Below, in pieces: positions 5,931 to 8,567 of a stretch of 8,567 bases of DNA. How positions within the stretch are numbered: the stretch's first letter is position 1; each line of letters starts with the position of its first letter. Made by a program: the position numbers and the translations under genes. The notes beneath the pieces are model-generated. The model worked only from the letters and a program-made list of their open reading frames with translations, had not been told where the DNA came from and did not search any database. The stretch is from an uncultured Clostridia bacterium (GTDB lineage: Bacteria > Bacillota > Clostridia > Oscillospirales > Acutalibacteraceae): assembly GCA_946497265.1 (NCBI GenBank), contig CAMMKL010000085.1:1-8567 (forward strand), written 5' to 3'.

Positions 5931-7208
5931 TTATAGGATCTGCTGGATCTCGGCGGCCGTAACCTCTTTTACCAGGACGCCGTTTTTCACACTGATTGCC
6001 GCCGCTACACCGGCAGCCTCCCCAATCCCCACACAGATGGGCATCGCGCGGTAATTGGAATGCGCCATATGGGTTCCGGATATGTTCCGCCCACACAGCA
6101 AAAGGTTCTCAATCCTTTGCGGCAGCAGGCAGCCGTATGGAATCGTATACCCTTCTGTTTGTGGAAATTTCCTTTGCAGACCGGTTTTATCCAAACCGGC
6201 GCCGGTAATGTTGTGGACGTCAAAATTGAATATCGCCCCTTTTACCACCCAGTCGTCAAAATACCGCGCCGCCAAAATATCTTCTTCCGTCAGCTTGGAA
6301 AGCCCCTCAAAATGTCTGGTTTCCCGCACACCGATAAGAGAAGCCGAGCTCAGCAAAAAGCATCTTTCATACCCTGGGACAAACTCACGCAAAAACTGCA
6401 GCACTTGAGGCATCTGTTTTCGGCACAGGAGTTCCGCTTTTGTCAAATCCTGTTCCTTGGTGCCGTCAACCTCAACGCAGTTTGTCATATTGCACGCCAC
6501 CACACCCGGAAGCGGAGACGGATATAGGAGGACATGGCCCGCCGGATAAGGGATATGTTCGCGCGCCAGTGCTTGCAGTTCCCCTTTTTCCGTTTCATAG
6601 GTATCCTCAAATCCGTACAGGAAAACCGCTTTGCCGTAGTCCACCCCGCCTACTTTAAACATCAAGGTTACCGGCTGCATTTTCTCGTCATCTTCCCGGC
6701 CTTTATAATAAGGGACGCCCGCTTTAGCCGCTACGTCCCCGTCGCCGGTAGCGTCAATAACAGTCTTTGCATAAATAGCCTGACGGCCGGATTTATTTTC
6801 CACAATGATACCCGCTATTTTCTCTTGATCCAAGATAACATCACTGACAAAGGTATAAAGCATGACCGAGACCCCGGCTTCCGACAGCATCTGAAGCATC
6901 AAACCTTTGAGCTGTTCCGTATCAATGAATTTTTCTTCCAAATTCGGCGTGCTGATTTCATCCCGCAACGCTACGCTGCGCGAAAGCAATTCATGATACA
7001 GCTTGCTGTCACAGTTTCCAACCCAATGGCTCATTGCTCCGGAGGTAGCCATTCCGCCCACACAATTCTGCTGTTCCACCAACAATGTCTTAGAGCCCTG
7101 ACGAGCCGCCGCAAGCGCTGCAGCAAACCCTGCGGGCCCGGCTCCAGCCACCAGAACATCATACTCACCGGTTACAGGAATCTTTCTGGATTTTTCTTCA
7201 TAAAACAA
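5931..7208 (-). CDS. FAD-dependent oxidoreductase (FAD_oxidored family), substrate unknown
   Basis: A cytosolic flavoprotein, 425 residues from TTG at 7208 or 438 from ATG at 7247. The dinucleotide-binding motif GAGPAG is at residues 22-27 (TTG numbering), then LLVEQQNCVGGMATSG contacts FAD. The middle holds VIDATGDGDVAAKAGVP. The C-terminal part has GVRETRHFEG, LTEEDILAARYFDDWV and the closing FAD segment LLLCGRNISGTHMAHSNYRA. These are the signatures of the PF12831-type family, often labelled only FAD-dependent oxidoreductase. TTG is preferred because AAGGAAGGAG lies ten bases before it and homologues usually begin shortly before a REIPV-like segment, here RKIPVTGEYDVLV. The ATG at 7247 has no Shine-Dalgarno and overlaps a TATAAT (7239-7244). 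It follows the PocR-AraC gene closely on the same strand, so it is the likely target of that regulator. Confidence 0.85.
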   Translation of the reverse strand: MFYEEKSRKIPVTGEYDVLVAGAGPAGFAAALAAARQGSKTLLVEQQNCVGGMATSGAMSHWVGNCDSKLYHELLSRSVALRDEISTPNLEEKFIDTEQLKGLMLQMLSEAGVSVMLYTFVSDVILDQEKIAGIIVENKSGRQAIYAKTVIDATGDGDVAAKAGVPYYKGREDDEKMQPVTLMFKVGGVDYGKAVFLYGFEDTYETEKGELQALAREHIPYPAGHVLLYPSPLPGVVACNMTNCVEVDGTKEQDLTKAELLCRKQMPQVLQFLREFVPGYERCFLLSSASLIGVRETRHFEGLSKLTEEDILAARYFDDWVVKGAIFNFDVHNITGAGLDKTGLQRKFPQTEGYTIPYGCLLPQRIENLLLCGRNISGTHMAHSNYRAMPICVGIGEAAGVAAAISVKNGVLVKEVTAAEIQQIL

Positions 7209-7218
7209 AGCTATTCCG

Positions 7219-7228
7219 CTCCTTCCTT
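7219..7228 (-). promoter_or_regulatory. Ribosome binding site deciding the FAD oxidoreductase start
   Basis: AAGGAAGGAG on the minus strand, ten bases before the TTG at 7208. It lies inside the reading frame of the longer ATG form, which lacks any such site, so the shorter form is favoured. Confidence 0.5.
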
Positions 7229-7269
7229 GTTTTCCTTTATTATACATGGATTCAAACGGAATTGCTTTT

Positions 7270-8238
7270 TTATTTTTGTCCTTTTCCTTTTCTATGTTTG
7301 ACCTCTTTGGGATTTTGGAACTCTTCCGTGGTTATCTCAGATTTTTTCCCTTTGTTCTCTAACAGGTATTCGCTGGGGGATCTTTGCGTTATTTTTTTAA
7401 AAACAGTGGAAAAATGAGAGAAATTACGGTAGCCCACTTCAAAAGCAATTTCCGAAAGGGGTAACCGGGAAATATTCATCAAATGGATTGCCCGCTCAAT
7501 CCGTACGGAATTGATATAATCTATGATGGTACTATTGGTGCTTTTATGAAACAGCCTGCTCAAATAGCTGGGGCTGCAAAAGCAGTTGCTTGCCAATGTT
7601 TCCAAAGAAAGATCCTGGTTAAAATGCTGCTGTATAAAATAAATGGTAGCGTTCACGATCGGATTGTAGTAGCTCTCTCCTGTTAAAACATTATCATACA
7701 AAGAATAGGCGTAAGAAAAGGAGGCGCTTAACAGCCGGAAATCCTGGATCAGCTCCTGCTTTTGTTCAGGCGAAAGCGGCACAATCACTTGATCACGTTT
7801 CTGTTTCATGATGTTATAATCCAAACCATTCTTGATGCAAGATTCCTGCAATATACGGAGCGATTTTTCTTCATCGGTGCAAAATTCACCTACACATAAA
7901 AAGGCCAGAAGCTTATCGTGGAAAAAAATCGGAAAAATCAGCTCTTCCAAGCCCAAATAACAGGTACCATAAAAATACCGTTTTCTTTTTTGGCATTTAT
8001 TCGCAATACGGACCTTTCCCAAAGAACAGGTTTTTAAACATTGATCGTTCCTCTTTGCCTGCGCACAAAAAGAATTGTCGTGTAACCCATAGGGCATCAA
8101 ACCTTTTTGAAAAAAAGGATTGCGGAAAAAAGCCTGGGTAACATCGTGAAAGTTGACCGTTGCCTGATACTTCTGCTCTAGTTTTTTCAGACTCAAAATC
8201 AAAAAATCGGCAAATTCCTTTTGTTTCCTCATAATCAA
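7270..8238 (-). CDS. AraC-family regulator with N-terminal PocR-type sensory domain
   Basis: A 322-residue one-component regulator. Residues about 10-165 resemble the PocR ligand-binding domain, with the cysteine-rich core FCAQAKRNDQCLKTCSLG (57-74), then GTCYLGLEELIFPIF and LAFLCVGEF. The C-terminal AraC DNA-binding domain (about 193-292) has two HTH units: LSLETLASNCFCSPSYLSRL (210-229) and LPLSEIAFEVGYRNFSHFST (259-278), followed by RSPSEYL. A lysine-rich tail of about 30 residues extends past the domain. The start is either TTG at 8238 or ATG at 8232, both served by AGAGGTG; the spacing slightly favours TTG. PocR domains sense small ligands (propanediol or other hydrocarbon derivatives in studied cases), so it probably activates the downstream FAD gene in response to a catabolic substrate. 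A TATACT (8273-8278, minus) is a possible -10 without a good -35. Confidence 0.88.
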   Translation of the reverse strand: MIMRKQKEFADFLILSLKKLEQKYQATVNFHDVTQAFFRNPFFQKGLMPYGLHDNSFCAQAKRNDQCLKTCSLGKVRIANKCQKRKRYFYGTCYLGLEELIFPIFFHDKLLAFLCVGEFCTDEEKSLRILQESCIKNGLDYNIMKQKRDQVIVPLSPEQKQELIQDFRLLSASFSYAYSLYDNVLTGESYYNPIVNATIYFIQQHFNQDLSLETLASNCFCSPSYLSRLFHKSTNSTIIDYINSVRIERAIHLMNISRLPLSEIAFEVGYRNFSHFSTVFKKITQRSPSEYLLENKGKKSEITTEEFQNPKEVKHRKGKGQK

Positions 8239-8355
8239 GTTTCACCTCTTTTTAATTTTAACATGATATCCAAGTATATATAACACTTTAAAACAAATAT
8301 CGGCTTTACCTTGGATTGGACCCACCGGGCAGAGGCCTTCCCGTAATTCCTTAAC

Positions 8356-8404
8356 AAAAAAACGGAAACCTTCCGCCAAAATGGATACGGCAAGAAGGTT
8401 TCCG
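8356..8404 (-). terminator. Intrinsic terminator of the surface-protein gene
   Basis: CGGAAACCTT (8363-8372) pairs perfectly with AAGGTTTCCG (8395-8404), with an inner CCG/CGG pairing. On the minus strand seven T follow (8356-8362). It begins 18 bases after the stop of the gene at the right edge and separates it from the AraC gene. Confidence 0.88.
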
Positions 8405-8422
8405 CCTTATGTTACATCCGAA

Positions 8423-8567
8423 TTATTTGTTTCGATGATTTCTATTTCTCACTGCAAGCCACAAACCAGCCGCAGCCAAAAACATAACAGAAAGGGCTGC
8501 TACCGGAGCGCCGTCGCCCGTGGTGGGCACTTCGTCGGTTGCTTCCTTGCCCTCGGAGCCGGTTCCG
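8423..8567 (-). CDS. C-terminal end of a sortase-anchored surface protein (gene runs off the right edge)
   Basis: The last 47 codons are visible. They start in a Gly/Ser/Glu/Thr-rich linker (GTGSEGKEATDE), then a sortase-type motif VPTTGDG, a hydrophobic helix (APVAALSVMFLAAAGLWLAV) and the basic tail RNRNHRNK before TAA. This order of motif, helix and positive tail is the classical cell-wall sorting signal, in which sortase cleaves between Thr and Gly and links the protein to peptidoglycan. The first motif residue is Val rather than the canonical Leu, a variation seen in Clostridia. What the exposed part does cannot be said from this fragment. A terminator follows. Confidence 0.8.
   Translation of the reverse strand, partial: GTGSEGKEATDEVPTTGDGAPVAALSVMFLAAAGLWLAVRNRNHRNK

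Noticed and set aside
6534..7301. 255-codon open frame on the plus strand
   Set aside because: It is a shadow of the FAD oxidoreductase gene, with no recognisable domain and no ribosome binding site.
8273..8284. GTTATATATA upstream of the AraC gene, shared with the MarR palindrome
   Set aside because: Only one arm matches and the sequence is low-complexity AT repeat, so a shared operator is not supported.

Overview
The window looks like chromosomal DNA from a low-to-moderate GC Gram-positive anaerobe of the class Clostridia, probably a gut-type Oscillospirales/Eubacteriales member. The evidence is strong AGGAGG-type ribosome binding sites, a tRNA with encoded CCA, a DUF4358 protein (a family found mainly in Clostridia), a sortase-type C-terminal anchor (VPTTGD), and MarR/MATE and PocR-AraC gene pairs. 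The genus cannot be fixed from this sequence alone. No phage, insertion sequence, CRISPR array or toxin-antitoxin module is visible.

Left part (1-2340, minus strand): the 5' end of deoD (purine nucleoside phosphorylase), then a two-gene unit in which a small XRE regulator is followed after one base by a GTG-started polysaccharide/lipid flippase. The regulator has a near-consensus sigma-A promoter with a TTACA...TGTAA palindrome in its spacer. A second such palindrome lies about 100 bp further out, toward a divergent gene.

Middle (2341-3757, plus strand): a membrane-anchored DUF4358 protein whose best-supported start codon is a non-standard ATA, then tRNA-Gly(CCC) with its own promoter and terminator. 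Next come about 500 bases of non-coding DNA packed with hairpins and short diverged direct repeats, several of them terminator-like.

Right part (3758-8567, minus strand): a mepRA-like pair (MarR regulator overlapping a MATE drug/cation antiporter) with a promoter and a 20-bp near-perfect palindrome; a strong hairpin terminator; an AraC-family regulator with a PocR-type sensory domain followed by an FAD-dependent oxidoreductase of unknown substrate; and the last 47 codons of a cell-wall-anchored surface protein with its terminator.

The window therefore reads as several independent regulator-plus-effector modules (XRE/flippase, MarR/MATE, PocR-AraC/FAD oxidoreductase) around housekeeping genes. 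I found no clearly new multi-gene system. The points most worth a second look are the ATA start, the XRE-flippase/DUF4358 divergent unit with paired palindromes, and the hairpin-repeat island behind the tRNA.
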